A DNA stretch of 64,000 nucleotides from Pseudomonas sp. Os17 (GCF_001547895.1 NZ_AP014627.1:4901501-4965500), one strand, 5' to 3'; positions 36,783 through 46,601 are shown, counted from the first letter of the stretch. Notes: generated from the sequence alone by a model not told the origin. A program made the numbers and translations.

Positions 36783-38477
36783 TCAGAAGCCCATGCTCAG
36801 GTGTTCGGCGATAGGGCCCAGCGCCAGGGTCGGCAGGAAGGTCAGGCCCCCCACCAGCAAAATGGTCACGGTCAGCAAGGCCACGAACAACGGGCCATGG
36901 GTGGGGAAACTGTTCAGGCCGATGGGCGCGGTTTTCTTCAAGCCCAGGCTGCCGGCCAGGGCCAGCACCGGCAGGATGTAGCCGAAACGCCCGATCAGCA
37001 TGCCCAGGCCCAGCATCAGGTTGTGGAACGGGGTATTGGCGCTGAAGCCGCCAAATGCCGAACCGTTGTTGGCGCTGGCCGAGGTGTAGGCGTACAGCAA
37101 CTGGCTGAAGCCGTGGGGCCCCGGGTTGCTGATGGCAGCGGCCGGGCCCGGCAGGCTGGCGGCCAGGGCGCCCAGGACCAGGACACCAATCGGCATCACC
37201 ATCAGGGTCACCACCAGCAGTTGCACTTCCTTGGCCTGAAGCTTCTTGCCCAGGTATTCCGGGGTGCGGCCGATCATCAATCCAGCCAGGAACACCGCAA
37301 TCAGCACGTTCAGCAGCATGCCGTAGAGACCAGCCCCCACGCCGCCGAAGATCACTTCGCCGACCATCATGTTGATCAGCGCCACCATGCCACTGAGCGG
37401 GTTGAGGCTGTCATGCATGCCGTTTACCGAGCCATTGGAGGCGGCGGTGGTGGTCACCGACCAGAGCACCGTGGCAGTGGTGCCGAAGCGTGCCTCCTTG
37501 CCTTCCAGAGGGGCGGTCTGTTCTACCGCAGCGTTCTGCAACGCCGGGTTGGGCTGGTATTCGGCCCACAGCGAGGTGGCGCCGCCGATCAGGAACAGGG
37601 CGAACATGCAGGCGATGATGGCGCGGCTCTGGCGCAGGTCCTTGACGTAATGGCCGAAGGTAAACACCAGGGCCACCGGAATCAGGATGATCGACACCAG
37701 TTCCAGCAGGTTGCTCCAGGCGGTGGGGTTCTCGAAGGGATGCGCCGAATTGACGCCGAAGAAGCCACCGCCGTTGGTGCCCAGCTGCTTGATAGCGATC
37801 TGGCTGGCTGCCGGGCCCAGGGGGATCACCTGCTCGTTGCCTTGCAGGGTCAGGGCGTCCACGTAATGGGCAAAGGTCTGCGGCACGCCCTGCCAGACCA
37901 GGAACAGGGCCAGCAGCAGGCACAGGGGCAGCAGGCCATAAAGGGTCGCGCGGGTCATGTCGACCCAGAAATTGCCCAGGGTGCGAACCGAACGCCGGCC
38001 GATGCCGCGGCACAGGGCAACCAGCACCGCCAGGCCGGTGGCCGCGCTGACGAAGTTCTGCACGGTCAGGCCCACCATCTGACTGAGGTAGCTCAGGGAG
38101 GCTTCACCGCTGTAGGACTGCCAGTTGGTATTGGTCATGAAACTGACCGCCGTGTTGAACGCCAGGGTCCATTCCTGCCCAGGAAGATGCTGCGGGTTGA
38201 GCGGCAAGTGATCCTGGAACAGCAGGATGGCGAACAGCAGGACAAAGCCGGCAAAGTTGAACGCCAGCAGGGCCAGGGCGTATTTCTGCCAGCTCTGCTC
38301 CACCTGCGGATCGACCCCGGAAACCCGGTAACAGACACGCTCCACCGGCCCCAGCAGCGGCGTCAGCCAGGTACGCTGGCCTTCCATGACCCGGTAGTAG
38401 AAACGTCCCAGCCAGGGCGCCGGCAACAGCACCAGGGCGAAAAAGGCCAGGATCAGCCAATAGTCATAACTGTGCAT
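36783..38477 (-). CDS. kdpA: Potassium-binding subunit KdpA
   Basis: A 564-residue K+ channel-like subunit of the SKT superfamily with ten membrane helices and four selectivity-filter-type loops, for example [24 protein letters not shown], and [12 protein letters not shown], all with the conserved glycines. High-affinity K+ enters here before the ATPase subunit drives uptake. ATG 38477 is the normal family start. Confidence 0.97.
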   Translation of the reverse strand: MHSYDYWLILAFFALVLLPAPWLGRFYYRVMEGQRTWLTPLLGPVERVCYRVSGVDPQVEQSWQKYALALLAFNFAGFVLLFAILLFQDHLPLNPQHLPGQEWTLAFNTAVSFMTNTNWQSYSGEASLSYLSQMVGLTVQNFVSAATGLAVLVALCRGIGRRSVRTLGNFWVDMTRATLYGLLPLCLLLALFLVWQGVPQTFAHYVDALTLQGNEQVIPLGPAASQIAIKQLGTNGGGFFGVNSAHPFENPTAWSNLLELVSIILIPVALVFTFGHYVKDLRQSRAIIACMFALFLIGGATSLWAEYQPNPALQNAAVEQTAPLEGKEARFGTTATVLWSVTTTAASNGSVNGMHDSLNPLSGMVALINMMVGEVIFGGVGAGLYGMLLNVLIAVFLAGLMIGRTPEYLGKKLQAKEVQLLVVTLMVMPIGVLVLGALAASLPGPAAAISNPGPHGFSQLLYAYTSASANNGSAFGGFSANTPFHNLMLGLGMLIGRFGYILPVLALAGSLGLKKTAPIGLNSFPTHGPLFVALLTVTILLVGGLTFLPTLALGPIAEHLSMGF

Positions 38478-38488
38478 AACCGCAGCTC

Positions 38489-38578
38489 CTAGTTCCGGTC
38501 CGCGCGCAACAGCGCAACCAGTAGATAAACGAACAGGCCCACTGCCAGCAGCAGCGACACCGCGTCCAGAATGTTCAT
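38489..38578 (-). CDS. kdpF: KdpF small membrane subunit
   Basis: A 29-residue single-helix peptide (ILDAVSLLLAVGLFVYLLVALLRADR) at the head of the operon, 11 bases upstream of kdpA. KdpF stabilises the complex. It is too short for most gene finders, but its place, length and hydrophobic pattern fit. Confidence 0.92.
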   Translation of the reverse strand: MNILDAVSLLLAVGLFVYLLVALLRADRN

Positions 38579-38910
38579 GGAATGTCTCCGAGGTACGGCG
38601 ATTGCCGCGAATGCCGTCATTGTCCGCAGGGTCGCTGTAAAGGAACGAGATCGACGGGGTGGGCAGCCCATAAAGAAAGCGTAAAGACTGGGTTGGCGCG
38701 CACGGTGGCAGGACGGGCCTGAGAGGCCAACAGCGGTCGTGCCCCAAAAAGAAGCGCGAGGACAGCGCGGGTGGAAGGGAATCAGCGGCGAAAAAGCGGG
38801 AAATATCCTCGATACGACAGCTTTCCCGGCTTTACGACGCGGGTTGCTGGGCTGGCATGGCTGCTGCAGCGGCCTGTCCCGAGCACTGTCAACCGTTCAG
38901 GGAGCCACCG
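38579..38910. promoter_or_regulatory. Divergent regulatory region between kdp and the ethanolamine-type permease
   Basis: This 332-base gap holds no gene. On the minus strand the stretch read from 38690 to 38670 is CAGTCTTTACGCTTTCTTTA, with CTTTA repeated 12 bases apart; this resembles the TTTA-rich direct repeats bound by KdpE in E. coli. It is about 90-110 bases upstream of kdpF. The rest, toward 38910, is GC-rich with the AGGGAG ribosome site of the permease. Confidence 0.45.
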
Positions 38911-40275
38911 ATGAACACACAACTCAAACCCACCTTGGGCACGCTGCATTTATGGGGAATCGCGGTTGGCCTGGTGATTTCCGGAGAGTATTTCGGCTGG
39001 AGCTATGGTTGGGGGGTCGCCGGGACCCTGGGCTTTTTGCTGACCTCCTTACTGGTCGCAACCATGTATACCTGCTTTATATTCAGTTTCACCGAGCTGA
39101 CCACCGCCATTCCCCATGCGGGAGGCCCGTTTGCCTACAGCCGTCGCGCCTTCGGCGAGAAAGGCGGCTTGATCGCCGGATTGGCCACCCTGATCGAATT
39201 CGTCTTCGCCCCACCGGCCATCGCCCTGGCGATTGGAGCCTATCTGAATGTGCAGTTTCCGGCGCTGGATCCCAAGCACGCTGCGGTGGGCGCTTACATC
39301 GTCTTCATGGGCCTGAACATTCTCGGGGTGAAACTGGCGGCCACCTTCGAGCTGGTGGTCTGTGTGTTGGCGGTGGCGGAACTCCTGGTCTTCATGGGGG
39401 TGGTGGCCCCGGCCTTCAGCTTCAGCAATTTTGCCCTCAATGGCTGGGCCGGTGCCGACACCTTCGGCGCTCCGGCGATCGCCGGGATGTTCGCCGCGAT
39501 TCCCTTCGCCATCTGGTTCTTCCTGGCCATCGAGGGCGCCGCCATGGCCGCCGAGGAAGCCAAGGATCCCAAGCGCACCATTCCCAAGGCCTATATCAGC
39601 GGCATTCTGACCCTGGTGCTGCTGGCCATGGGTGTCATGTTCTTCGCCGGCGGCGTGGGCGACTGGCGCACCCTGTCGAACATCAACGATCCTTTGCCCC
39701 AGGCAATGAAGGCGGTGGTCGGCGACAGTTCCGGCTGGCTGCACATGCTGGTGTGGATCGGTCTGTTCGGACTGGTCGCCAGTTTTCACGGGATCATCCT
39801 CGGCTATTCGCGGCAGTTCTTCGCCCTGGCCCGGGCCGGTTACCTGCCCGCTTCCCTGGCCAGGCTGTCGCGCTTTCAAACACCGCACCGAGCAATCATC
39901 GCCGGCGGCCTGATCGGCATCGCCGCGATCTACAGCGACGGCCTGATCAACCTGGGCGGCATGACCCTCACCGCGGCGATGATCACCATGGCCGTGTTCG
40001 GCGCCATCGTGATGTACATCATGAGCATGCTCAGCCTGTTCAAACTGCGCCGGGCCGAACCGAACCTGCCACGCAGCTTTCGTGCTCCTGGCTATCCGCT
40101 GATACCGGGGATCGCCCTGATCCTGGCCGTGGTGTGCCTGGTTGCCATGGCTTGGTTCAACGCCCTGATCGGCCTGATTTTCCTGGCTTTCATGGTGCTG
40201 GGCTTCATCTACTTCCAACTCACCGCACAACTGCGGGCCAATGCTCCGGCGGATGCCATGCTCACCGGGCTGTAA
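38911..40275 (+). CDS. Ethanolamine permease-like APC transporter
   Basis: A 454-residue amino acid-polyamine-organocation permease with about 12 helices. The N-terminus (LHLWGIAVGLVISGEYFGWSYGWG) and PHAGGPFAYSRRAFGE, FFLAIEGAAMAAEEAKDPKRTIPKAY are typical of the Eat/EutP ethanolamine permeases. In Pseudomonas such genes usually accompany eutBC; here it stands alone, so ethanolamine is likely but not proven. ATG 38911 has AGGGAG upstream. Confidence 0.88.
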   Translation: MNTQLKPTLGTLHLWGIAVGLVISGEYFGWSYGWGVAGTLGFLLTSLLVATMYTCFIFSFTELTTAIPHAGGPFAYSRRAFGEKGGLIAGLATLIEFVFAPPAIALAIGAYLNVQFPALDPKHAAVGAYIVFMGLNILGVKLAATFELVVCVLAVAELLVFMGVVAPAFSFSNFALNGWAGADTFGAPAIAGMFAAIPFAIWFFLAIEGAAMAAEEAKDPKRTIPKAYISGILTLVLLAMGVMFFAGGVGDWRTLSNINDPLPQAMKAVVGDSSGWLHMLVWIGLFGLVASFHGIILGYSRQFFALARAGYLPASLARLSRFQTPHRAIIAGGLIGIAAIYSDGLINLGGMTLTAAMITMAVFGAIVMYIMSMLSLFKLRRAEPNLPRSFRAPGYPLIPGIALILAVVCLVAMAWFNALIGLIFLAFMVLGFIYFQLTAQLRANAPADAMLTGL

Positions 40276-40406
40276 GCATCGGTCGCCACTGGCCAGGGCA
40301 ATCGGGCATACAATGGAACCCCTGCGCAGTGCTTTAACTCAAAGCATTACAGGCCGTGCCGAGGACGAACCTTCGTCCTCGGGAACTGCCGTTCAAGGAG
40401 AGTCCT

Positions 40407-40574
40407 ATGCCCTGGTATGCCTGGTTGATCCTGGTGGTTGCTATCGGTTCGATCGTCGGCGGCTTGATGCTGCTGCGCGACACCGCCAACAAGGTGGAGT
40501 TGACCGATGAGCAGCGTAAACGCGTGGCGCAACGCAACGCGGAAATGGATGCCAAGGAAGCACGAGATCGTTGA
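40407..40574 (+). CDS. DUF2897 small membrane protein
   Basis: A 55-residue protein: one hydrophobic helix (AWLILVVAIGSIVGGLMLLRD) followed by a charged helical tail (LTDEQRKRVAQRNAEMDAKE). This is the DUF2897 pattern, found widely in gamma-proteobacteria, with unknown function. AAGGAGAG precedes ATG 40407, and a terminator follows the stop. Confidence 0.88.
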   Translation: MPWYAWLILVVAIGSIVGGLMLLRDTANKVELTDEQRKRVAQRNAEMDAKEARDR

Positions 40575-40579
40575 TCCCC

Positions 40580-40612
40580 AGCCCCTTCACCGACGGATGA
40601 AGGGGCTATTTC
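40580..40612 (+). terminator. Terminator after the DUF2897 gene
   Basis: Stem AGCCCCTTCA (40580-40589) / TGAAGGGGCT (40598-40607) with an eight-base loop and a short T-rich tail. Confidence 0.75.
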
Positions 40613-40617
40613 GTGCC

Positions 40618-41469
40618 CTACTGTTCCCATTCGGCCTTGGCGATATGCAAGCCGTGCATTCCTTTGTAGGCCGCGCGCTGCGGCTGGCTCCAGCCTTCGA
40701 GCAGGGTTTCGTCGAGACGATAGATCTCGACCCCCAGCGGCCGGCATACGCTCAAGGGATCCTGGGCATCCGGGCCCCACATCGGTAGCGACAGATCACC
40801 GCCCGGGCAGGTCGACAACGCACACAGCAAGTCGATCTCGGCAAAGAACTCCAGATAATCGCCCTTCTGTGCCGGACAGGCCTTCATGAAGTACATGTCG
40901 TCGTGATTCAGGCCGGTGCACTGGAAGATGTTCAAGACATCGTGCACGTCAAACTCGGTCAGCCCGTGGGGCAGCACCGCCCGGGTCAGGTTGGAGTGAC
41001 AGTGGTGGTGGAAGTCCTCGCCGGTGAGCATACGGTTGACATAGGGATCACAACGGGTGCCCAACAGGTCGTGAAGGCGACCGCCGTGCTCATCAATGCC
41101 GTAATTCGCCAGGCTGTCATCGGTGATGGTGACCAGGGGCCGAAGAAAAGGCAGGTTCGACCAGAGTCGATCGTGGGTACTGACGTGAGCCCCTTGCAAT
41201 TGCCGGGTCCGGGCCGCCCATAACCTTTCCCGCGGGTCGTTGGCATTCCAGACGTTGAAATCGCCCACCTGCGGCCCTGCCGGAGTGGTGACGCGAAACA
41301 CATGTCCGGCGGGAACCTTCCAGGCACGCCCGGTGCGGATCGGCACCTCAAATTGCTCGACCAGCGTGCGCTGCTCACGGCTGTCGCGAATACGTTCATA
41401 GAACGCCGTGTCCACCTGCAGCGCCGAACCTTTACTGACCTGGTAAGCCGCTGGATAGTCTTTGTACAT
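40618..41469 (-). CDS. DUF1989 (urea carboxylase-associated) family protein
   Basis: A 283-residue protein of the DUF1989/UAAP family. Conserved parts are VPAGHVFRVTTPAGPQVGDFNVWNANDP, the His/Cys cluster DFHHHCHSNLTRAV, and FMKACPAQKGDYLEFFAEIDLLCALSTCPGGD, with metal-binding His and Cys residues. Some relatives act beside urea or guanidine carboxylase, and two are carboxyguanidine deiminase subunits; here no carboxylase is nearby. It lies 15 bases after a GntR regulator gene in the same direction, so a local inducible pathway is likely. Confidence 0.82.
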   Translation of the reverse strand: MYKDYPAAYQVSKGSALQVDTAFYERIRDSREQRTLVEQFEVPIRTGRAWKVPAGHVFRVTTPAGPQVGDFNVWNANDPRERLWAARTRQLQGAHVSTHDRLWSNLPFLRPLVTITDDSLANYGIDEHGGRLHDLLGTRCDPYVNRMLTGEDFHHHCHSNLTRAVLPHGLTEFDVHDVLNIFQCTGLNHDDMYFMKACPAQKGDYLEFFAEIDLLCALSTCPGGDLSLPMWGPDAQDPLSVCRPLGVEIYRLDETLLEGWSQPQRAAYKGMHGLHIAKAEWEQ

Positions 41470-41484
41470 GGGTATCGCCCTCGC

Positions 41485-42138
41485 TCAGTGACGTAAGGAT
41501 TGGCTGAACATGCTCAACAACAAGCGCTCGGAGTCGTCCAGATACGTTTCCATGGCCTCGCCGGCGGAGGTTCTGTCCCCCTCTGCCAAGCACTGGTAAA
41601 TGATCCGGTCACGCATCAGCCAGGGGGCCTGAAACTGCGCTTCGTCCGGCGCGTTGCAAAACACCAGGCGCAACTGTGCGACCACATTGGTGAAGAACTC
41701 ATCGAACAGCGGCGAATCCAGCAACCCCACCACATGCTGATGGAAGCGCAAACCATGGGTACCGACGGCGCGCCAGTCTTCACGTTCCCGGGCCAGCTCG
41801 GCCGCTTCGATGGCATCAAGCATGCGCTCGGACTGCAGCTCACACAGAGGGCGGGCGCCGGCGATCGCCTGCAACTCGAGAGTGCGGCGTACCCGAAACA
41901 GGTCCCGTATGTCGTCATGACCGAGACGGCGAACCACCACGCCCTTATGCCGGACATAAAGGGCCAGGCCCTCCTGACCCAAACGGTGCAGTGCTTCACG
42001 AATGGTGTTGCGAGAGGCGTTGTAACTGTTGACCAGCTCGCTTTCCACCAGCGGCATGCCAGGCAGCAAGCGACCGCCGATGATGTCTGCACGCAGTTCC
42101 ACGGTGATCTGGTCCGCCAGGGATAAACCGTTGCTCAT
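41485..42138 (-). CDS. GntR-family regulator (FadR/FCD type)
   Basis: A 217-residue GntR regulator with N-terminal winged HTH (LVESELVNSYNASRNTIREALHRLGQEGL) and a C-terminal all-helical FCD domain with metal-binding His residues (GLRFHQHVVGLLDS). It precedes the DUF1989 gene and probably controls that operon and itself. The palindrome TTGATCAA at 42168-42175, 30 bases upstream of its start, is a candidate operator. Confidence 0.9.
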   Translation of the reverse strand: MSNGLSLADQITVELRADIIGGRLLPGMPLVESELVNSYNASRNTIREALHRLGQEGLALYVRHKGVVVRRLGHDDIRDLFRVRRTLELQAIAGARPLCELQSERMLDAIEAAELAREREDWRAVGTHGLRFHQHVVGLLDSPLFDEFFTNVVAQLRLVFCNAPDEAQFQAPWLMRDRIIYQCLAEGDRTSAGEAMETYLDDSERLLLSMFSQSLRH

Positions 42139-42167
42139 GGAGGCGCCTCTGGATTGTTCAACAACTT

Positions 42168-42249
42168 TTGATCAATCAGCAAACAATTATCGTGCCAAAC
42201 CTCCATGAGACTCCTAACAGCAATACCTGTCAGAACGCTGTACCTACAG
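42168..42249. promoter_or_regulatory. Divergent control region between GntR and TetR genes
   Basis: The 188-base gap contains TTGATCAA (42168-42175) close to the GntR start and CTGTACCTACAG (42238-42249), a 5-2-5 inverted repeat, closer to the TetR start. Each could be the autoregulatory operator of the adjacent regulator. Confidence 0.4.
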
Positions 42250-42326
42250 ATAAAGCCTACAAGAAGGTGCGGCGTGATCTGACCATCCTTGGTTAAAATG
42301 GCGCTCTAGATGTGGAGGTTTCTCAA

Positions 42327-42887
42327 ATGCGTTATTCAGCAGACCATAAAGCCCAGACTCACCAACGCATTATCAAAGAAGCTTCGGAACGCTTTCGCCG
42401 TGATGGAATAGGCGCAACGGGGTTGCAACCCCTGATGAAGGCGCTGGGCTTGACCCATGGCGGTTTCTACTCCCACTTCAAATCCAAGGATGAGCTGGTA
42501 GAGGAAGCACTAAGCTCAGCGGCCCAAGACCTGGATGCCCATTGCGCCACCTTGTTCGCACAAGCGCAGCCGCTACAGGCGTTTATCGACAACTACCTGT
42601 CCGAATGGCACCGGACTTCCCCCCATCTGGGCTGCCCGCTACCGACCATGAGCGCGGAGCTCGGCCAACGTGGCCAACCCAGCCCCGTCACCGATGCAGT
42701 ACTGAACACCAGGCTCGCGCAACTGGAAGACACCCTGGAAGGCGATAACAAAGCGCAGCGCAGCCTGATGATCATGTCGACCCTGGTGGGTGCGCTGATG
42801 CTCTCGCGCAGCGTGGAAAACGCTGAATTGGGCGAGCGGATTCTGGATGTTGTCGCCAATGGCCTGAAGGAGCGGGAGCTTAAGTAA
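42327..42887 (+). CDS. TetR-family regulator
   Basis: A 186-residue TetR-type repressor. The HTH spans residues 17-55 (GIGATGLQPLMKALGLTHGGFYSHFKSKDELV), and the ligand domain begins near residue 75 (ATLFAQAQPLQAFIDNYLSEWHR, then GCPLPTMSAELGQRG). The type resembles regulators responding to electrophiles or aromatic compounds, but no target gene lies next to it. GGAGG is eight bases before ATG 42327. Confidence 0.9.
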   Translation: MRYSADHKAQTHQRIIKEASERFRRDGIGATGLQPLMKALGLTHGGFYSHFKSKDELVEEALSSAAQDLDAHCATLFAQAQPLQAFIDNYLSEWHRTSPHLGCPLPTMSAELGQRGQPSPVTDAVLNTRLAQLEDTLEGDNKAQRSLMIMSTLVGALMLSRSVENAELGERILDVVANGLKERELK

Positions 42888-43009
42888 CACCGCCCGCTCC
42901 AGACAACGCTCGAAGGCAGTGAACGCTTGCGACCTGACATCCCTGAGTCGCTAAAACCATCCATGACTTCGCCACAGGTTCACTTGCGAGCCAGAAGCCC
43001 TCAGACATG

Positions 43010-43038
43010 CCAGAGGCCGGTGGAAGTCCGGCCTCTGG
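43010..43038. terminator. Perfect hairpin between TetR and comEA-like genes
   Basis: An 11-base perfect stem CCAGAGGCCGG / CCGGCCTCTGG with a seven-base loop, 16 bases past the stop of the ComEA-like gene. There is no T-run on either strand, so termination is likely but not certain. Confidence 0.55.
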
Positions 43039-43054
43039 TGATTACAGAATCAAA

Positions 43055-43384
43055 TCAATTGACCTCGAGCTTGTCCCGATTGCGCTCCAGGATGGTCTTG
43101 CCAATCCCCTTGACCTCCAACAGCTCATCCACCGAAGCAAAAGGGCCATTCTCTTCGCGATAAGCAACAATCGCCTTGGCCTTGGCCTCGCCAATACCGA
43201 AGAGCTCGCGCTGCAGTAAGGCCTGGTCAGCGGTATTGATATTGACCTTGCCACTTTGAGCGGTTGCCAGCTCCACGATTTCGGGAGAGCTGGCCGGCGC
43301 GTTGACAAGAGGAGCCGCTTGAGTGGTAAGCGAAAGACTGGCCAGGAAGGCAAAGATCAGAGAGAGGAAATACGAGTTTTGCAT
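43055..43384 (-). CDS. ComEA-family helix-hairpin-helix protein
   Basis: A 109-residue secreted protein: signal peptide (SYFLSLIFAFLASLSLTTQAA), short linker, then a double helix-hairpin-helix domain (VNINTADQALLQRELFGIGEAKAKAIV, then FASVDELLEVKGIGKTILERNRDKLEV). ComEA proteins bind incoming DNA in the periplasm during transformation. In Pseudomonas this gene is found next to wbpM. GGAGCG precedes ATG 43384. Confidence 0.92.
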   Translation of the reverse strand: MQNSYFLSLIFAFLASLSLTTQAAPLVNAPASSPEIVELATAQSGKVNINTADQALLQRELFGIGEAKAKAIVAYREENGPFASVDELLEVKGIGKTILERNRDKLEVN

Positions 43385-43495
43385 AATGACGCTCCATGAC
43401 ATCGAGTAAGGAAAGCAGCTTTTCCGAAGCTGCCTTCCAAACCTAGGTGATGCGGGAGGCAAGTCAAAGGCGGGAGAGTTACTGCGTATGTAGCC

Positions 43496-45490
43496 TCAGG
43501 GTTTGAGGCGGTGCTGCTGATAAACCCAGTCGACAATTTCGCCATCCGGTGTATAGCCACTCACCGTCTCACGGAGCAACTGGCGAACCCTTGCATAATC
43601 ATCTGCGTCCAGCGCAGCAAGGAGCTCACTGAGCTTGCCTTTCAGTGAATCCCAAGGCAGATGGTCTTCATTGGCACTCATGATCATCGGATGCTGAGTA
43701 GCCACTACGTTATCACCAATCAGCAACTCTTCGTAAAGCTTTTCACCAGGACGCAGACCGGTAAACTCGATGGCGATATCACCGTGGGGATTTTTTTCCG
43801 AGCGTATGCTCAGCCCGGAGAGATGAATCATCTTTTCTGCCAGCTCGACAATTTTTACTGGCTCGCCCATGTCCAATACAAAAACATCACCACCCTGCCC
43901 CATCGACCCTGCCTGAATAACTAACTGCGCAGCCTCAGGAATGGTCATGAAGTAGCGAGTAATTTTCGGATGGGTGACCGTCAATGGGCCGCCGGCTTTG
44001 ATCTGTTTGTGGAACAGCGGAATGACCGATCCCGAGGAGCCCAATACGTTGCCGAAACGCACCATGGTGAAACGGGTTTTATTGACCCTTGAAATATTCG
44101 ACGGGTCATTGAATAACACCGGAGCCACTTCTTTGCTTAAGGCCTGCAGAGTGAGCTCCGCCAAACGTTTGGTGCTGCCCATTACATTGGTTGGGCGAAC
44201 AGCCTTGTCAGTGGAAATCAGTACAAAGTTGGCAACACCGGACTGCAAGGCAGCTTGTGCAGTGTTGAGTGTGCCTATCACATTGTTGAGCACGCCCTCC
44301 GCAATATTATGCTCCACCATAGGCACGTGTTTATAAGCCGCTGCATGATAGACCGTCGCGACGTTCCAGGTCTTCATGACCGACAACAACTTCTCAAAGT
44401 TACGCACCGATCCTAGAATCGGAAGCAGTTTTACAGCGCGCGCCTCACGCGTTCGCCGCTGTTCAAGCTCGGACAAGATACTGTAAAGATTGAACTCACT
44501 ATGCTCGAACAATATTAACGTAGTAGGGTTCAGACTCAGAATCTGCCGACATAGTTCAGAGCCAATAGATCCGCCGGCACCTGTCACCAGGACGGTTTGT
44601 CCCTGGATGCAATGCGCCAGCAAATCCCCTTGAGCGGGAACAGAGTCACGACCGAGCAAGTCAGCAATGTCTACTTCTTGAATGTCATCTACCTTCACTC
44701 GACCACTGGCAAGATCCATGAATCCGGGAACACTACGGACATGAAGAGGGAACCCCTCAAGAAAACCAAGGATTTCTCTACGACGACTGCGAGTTGATGA
44801 AGGAATTGCCAGAAGTATCTCTTCTGCTCCGGTGTCGTCGATCATTTGCTGCAAATGCTTGGGTTTATATACCTGCAACCCAGCGATCATTCTGTCGGCA
44901 ATACTGCTGTCATCATCGATAAATGCGACTGGGCGCATAAGACGCCCTAATCGCAACGCTGCAACTAACTGATTACCTGCGGCCCCTGCGCCATAGATCG
45001 CCACTTTGGGCAAACCATCATCACGATTGGTGAACGGTACATGCTGAGCAGCCGTGAACCAATCCCCGAGAAAGTAATGACGCATAACCAGTCTGAGCCC
45101 ACCGATCATAACCATACTCAACCACCAATAGTTGAATACAATTGAACGTGGCACTACGGTTTGATGATTACTGTAGAGATAGACAACCAATGCAAGAACC
45201 AATGCAGATAAGGTTACCGCCTTGACTATTGCAATGAGGGCATCGTTCCCGAAGTAACGCATGACTGCACGGTACATTCCGAACCTGATGAATAATGGAA
45301 TAGCAACAACAGGTGCACTGGCAAAAAGCCAGAAATGCACAACAAAGGGGTTAGTGAGTTCATCAAAGCCCAGCCTCACAACGAACGCCATCCACAATGC
45401 CGCCCATACCAAAAAGATATCGGTGATCACTTGCAGGACTCGTTTTTGTCGGCGCGGGAGCCTCAAGAGACGTGTTCGTATTTTATCCAT
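43496..45490 (-). CDS. wbpM: Membrane-bound UDP-GlcNAc 4,6-dehydratase WbpM
   Basis: A 664-residue enzyme with four N-terminal membrane helices (about 20-125), a first NAD-like domain and a C-terminal dehydratase domain with TGAGGSIGSELCRQIL. The active site has Met in place of the usual Tyr (ISTDKAVRPTNVMGSTKR), the SMK triad of the WbpM/FlaA1 group. It makes UDP-4-keto-6-deoxy-GlcNAc, the precursor for QuiNAc and FucNAc of O-antigen. In P. aeruginosa it closes the O-antigen cluster, downstream of wbpL as here. Confidence 0.96.
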   Translation of the reverse strand: MDKIRTRLLRLPRRQKRVLQVITDIFLVWAALWMAFVVRLGFDELTNPFVVHFWLFASAPVVAIPLFIRFGMYRAVMRYFGNDALIAIVKAVTLSALVLALVVYLYSNHQTVVPRSIVFNYWWLSMVMIGGLRLVMRHYFLGDWFTAAQHVPFTNRDDGLPKVAIYGAGAAGNQLVAALRLGRLMRPVAFIDDDSSIADRMIAGLQVYKPKHLQQMIDDTGAEEILLAIPSSTRSRRREILGFLEGFPLHVRSVPGFMDLASGRVKVDDIQEVDIADLLGRDSVPAQGDLLAHCIQGQTVLVTGAGGSIGSELCRQILSLNPTTLILFEHSEFNLYSILSELEQRRTREARAVKLLPILGSVRNFEKLLSVMKTWNVATVYHAAAYKHVPMVEHNIAEGVLNNVIGTLNTAQAALQSGVANFVLISTDKAVRPTNVMGSTKRLAELTLQALSKEVAPVLFNDPSNISRVNKTRFTMVRFGNVLGSSGSVIPLFHKQIKAGGPLTVTHPKITRYFMTIPEAAQLVIQAGSMGQGGDVFVLDMGEPVKIVELAEKMIHLSGLSIRSEKNPHGDIAIEFTGLRPGEKLYEELLIGDNVVATQHPMIMSANEDHLPWDSLKGKLSELLAALDADDYARVRQLLRETVSGYTPDGEIVDWVYQQHRLKP

Positions 45491-45581
45491 AATCGCTTCT
45501 ATGAGCCCCAGCCCCTTTCCTCAATATCAGTTTTAGCGCCAATGGGGAGCTTTCTTTGGCAGCCCATGATATTGACCACTA

Positions 45582-46601
45582 TCAGGCGGTTTTCTCAAGC
45601 TTGCCAGCATTAAACCTAGCAGCAAGGAAAACCAACGGCGCATAAGCCAATACCGTGCCTATAGTACCATCCAGATCGAAGAGCCCCACCCATATGGCTA
45701 TCGGAAACAACCAAAAAATATTGATTACCATGACCGCTAAGGTCACAGGCAAATGCCTACCAATCTGACGCGACGCAAACTGATAAGCATGACTACGATG
45801 GGCTTCATAAACTTTATCGCCACGTAACAATCTACGCATCAGCGTAAAGGTCGCATCAACAATAAATACACCGAGAAGAATCACCCACACCCAGAGGAAG
45901 CGCGACGAAACCCACGCCGCCTGTATTGATAAGATCCCCAGCACTAGACCAAGAAAACCACTACCCGCATCCCCCATGAAGATACGCGCAGGAGGAAAAT
46001 TCCAATACAAAAAACCCAAAACGGCCATAACCAATAATAACGGTGCCCAGATCAAAGATGTATCTCCGGCCAGCCAATAGATAAGACATGCGCCAAGGCA
46101 TGCCGTAACAGCCTGAACACTGGCTATTCCATCAATACCGTCCATAAAATTATATAAATTAAGCATCCAGACCAGATAGAAAACGGCTAAAAGATGACCA
46201 ACCCAAGACAGATCGAAATCGACTCCCAATAACTGAACAGCTGGCAAGCCACGTATCCAGAACATTGCCCAAATAGCGGCAGAGAAATGTGCAACTAGTC
46301 GCCAACGTGCAGCTATATGCCCATGATCATCCAGAAAACCAACCACAGCTATGAGCCCACCTGCGCCCCATAGAGTCCAGATAAATGACCAAGACAAATC
46401 AGCAAAAAATGACAGGAAAGGGACTGCCGCAAGAAAACTCAAGACAATTGCTACCCCTCCTCCTCTTGGAGTAGGAACAGAATGGGAACTACGATGATTG
46501 GGAATATCCAGCAAGCTGCGAGTTAACGCGTAACGCCGCAACCCCCATGTTAAAAAGAGCGAGATACCAAGTACCGCCAACATCAACCACAAAATCACCA
46601 T
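45582..46601 (-). CDS. wbpL: Undecaprenyl-phosphate sugar-1-phosphate transferase WbpL-like
   Basis: A 339-residue polytopic membrane protein of the MraY/WecA/WbpL family with about 10 helices. Family motifs are VPTPRGGG, the GFLDD aspartate pair, NLYNFMDGIDGIA, and IFMGDAGSGFLG, with the basic C-terminal loop EAHRSHAYQF. It joins the first sugar phosphate to undecaprenyl phosphate and so starts O-antigen chains. It sits between the WbpV-like reductase and wbpM, all on the minus strand. The gene is clearly more AT-rich than the core genes. Confidence 0.92.
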   Translation of the reverse strand: MVILWLMLAVLGISLFLTWGLRRYALTRSLLDIPNHRSSHSVPTPRGGGVAIVLSFLAAVPFLSFFADLSWSFIWTLWGAGGLIAVVGFLDDHGHIAARWRLVAHFSAAIWAMFWIRGLPAVQLLGVDFDLSWVGHLLAVFYLVWMLNLYNFMDGIDGIASVQAVTACLGACLIYWLAGDTSLIWAPLLLVMAVLGFLYWNFPPARIFMGDAGSGFLGLVLGILSIQAAWVSSRFLWVWVILLGVFIVDATFTLMRRLLRGDKVYEAHRSHAYQFASRQIGRHLPVTLAVMVINIFWLFPIAIWVGLFDLDGTIGTVLAYAPLVFLAARFNAGKLEKTA

